Source of the DNA: Anisus vortex
Taxonomy: Eukaryota > Mollusca > Gastropoda > Planorbidae
Assembly: GCA_949126835.1 (NCBI GenBank)
Contig: OX421499.1
Coordinates: forward strand, 25,548,490-25,612,489
Direction: 5' to 3'
Length of the DNA stretch: 64,000 nucleotides
The translations under genes and the position numbers were made by a program. This document shows, one piece after another, positions 63,440 to 64,000 of the stretch; the first letter of the stretch is position 1, and the number at the start of each line of letters is the position of its first letter. The notes below the pieces were generated by a model. The model worked only from the letters and a program-made list of their open reading frames with translations, did not search any database and was not told the origin of the DNA.

Positions 63440-63640
63440 TCAGCAGGGGATAAGTTGTATATATGATTTGATAGATGGCATACACCCAAAACATCAGGGA
63501 ATGGACAGATATAAGACTGTGCGACGCATTGAGAAAGGCTGAGAGACGAGAGGAATGGAGGAGGCTGGTGTACATGTCATCTGTGGCGCCCCTACGGTCC
63601 AACAGACTACGGAATATGTAGGATGTAGGTAGGTAGGATA
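63440..63640 (+). mobile_element. LINE 3' end (RT C-terminal tail)
   Basis: In one plus-strand frame: NIREWTDIRLCDALRKAERR, then EEWRRLVYMSSVAPLRSNRL and RNM. This is the usual C-terminal tail of RTE-like non-LTR retrotransposon proteins. No upstream RT is present. Confidence 0.75.
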
Positions 63641-63724
63641 CACCCGAAAACTGCCAATAATGCATGGTTATAATATAATGGATATGGCGTTTACCATGTC
63701 TGATCAATGTACCTATTATCTTAT

Positions 63725-63960
63725 TCATTACATAAGCTCCTTCTATAAAGAAGATTATTGCGTCCTATTCACGTCCATAGTTTGAGTATAGTCCTGCATT
63801 TCTATTAGTGTTTAAAATGATAAGTTACTGGTTTTCCTGGTTTGTTCAGGCAACACATTCCATGCCCGGATGCCACTCGGGATGAAAAAGTACTTGTGTG
63901 CGTTTGTTATCGTATAAGTTCGCCTAAGGGATAAAGAAAGTGTCTTTGTCCTTATGTTTT
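63725..63960 (-). mobile_element. LINE 3'-end copy (FFPSGIRAWN family)
   Basis: On the minus strand: TTTTTCATCCCGAGTGGCAT, the CCGGGCATGGAATGTGTTGC block, CTGAACAAACCAGG and the AGAAGGAGC end. Same family as the copies at 3371 and 58645. Confidence 0.75.
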
Positions 63961-64000
63961 TTTGAGCATCGTACAGATTGTTTTTGTGTTGTATTTCTAA

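Overview
This is a window of AT-rich eukaryotic nuclear DNA. The genes are split into short exons with GT-AG introns, and the spacer is full of degraded transposons, SINEs, LINE 3' ends and microsatellites. The protein sequences are clearly metazoan. The repeat style (RTE-like LINE tails, tRNA-derived SINEs, hAT and Harbinger MITEs, long simple repeats) suggests a mollusc, most likely a gastropod, but that assignment is inference. All gene models were assembled by eye from splice sites and family knowledge; no search was run.

Layout. Positions 1-25,180 hold no gene I can support. They carry tandem repeats, a 0.67 kb (TAAATAGA)n array, a PIF/Harbinger-type MITE with perfect termini, a broken LINE, a hAT MITE, a full-length but decayed hAT transposon (19,980-22,242) and many truncated LINE and SINE copies. 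From 25,284 there are four genes: MDP1 (+, magnesium-dependent phosphatase 1), TTLL9 (-, tubulin tyrosine ligase-like glutamylase, 13 exons), CYC1 (+, cytochrome c1, 8 exons) and the 3' part of a POGLUT2/3 (KDELC-type) protein O-glucosyltransferase (-, five exons recognised; 5' end not found). MDP1 and TTLL9 converge, TTLL9 and CYC1 diverge from a 266 bp shared promoter, and CYC1 and POGLUT converge. The last 6 kb are nested hAT-like elements and LINE 3' ends, probably in a POGLUT intron or upstream.

The four genes do not form a pathway. They act in dephosphorylation of small or protein-bound substrates (MDP1), axonemal tubulin modification (TTLL9), mitochondrial complex III (CYC1) and O-glucosylation in the ER (POGLUT). 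Their order may be conserved, but that cannot be judged here.

Main points of interest: MDP1 has two tandem, mutually homologous terminal coding exons, one adding a very basic then acidic/serine tail. TTLL9 has a U12-type intron whose donor abuts a 30 bp minisatellite. A compact bidirectional promoter carries an NRF-1-like site. POGLUT ends in a variant ER-retention tail (HTEL) encoded by a 7-codon last exon. One TA-flanked transposon family has entered introns of three adjacent genes.
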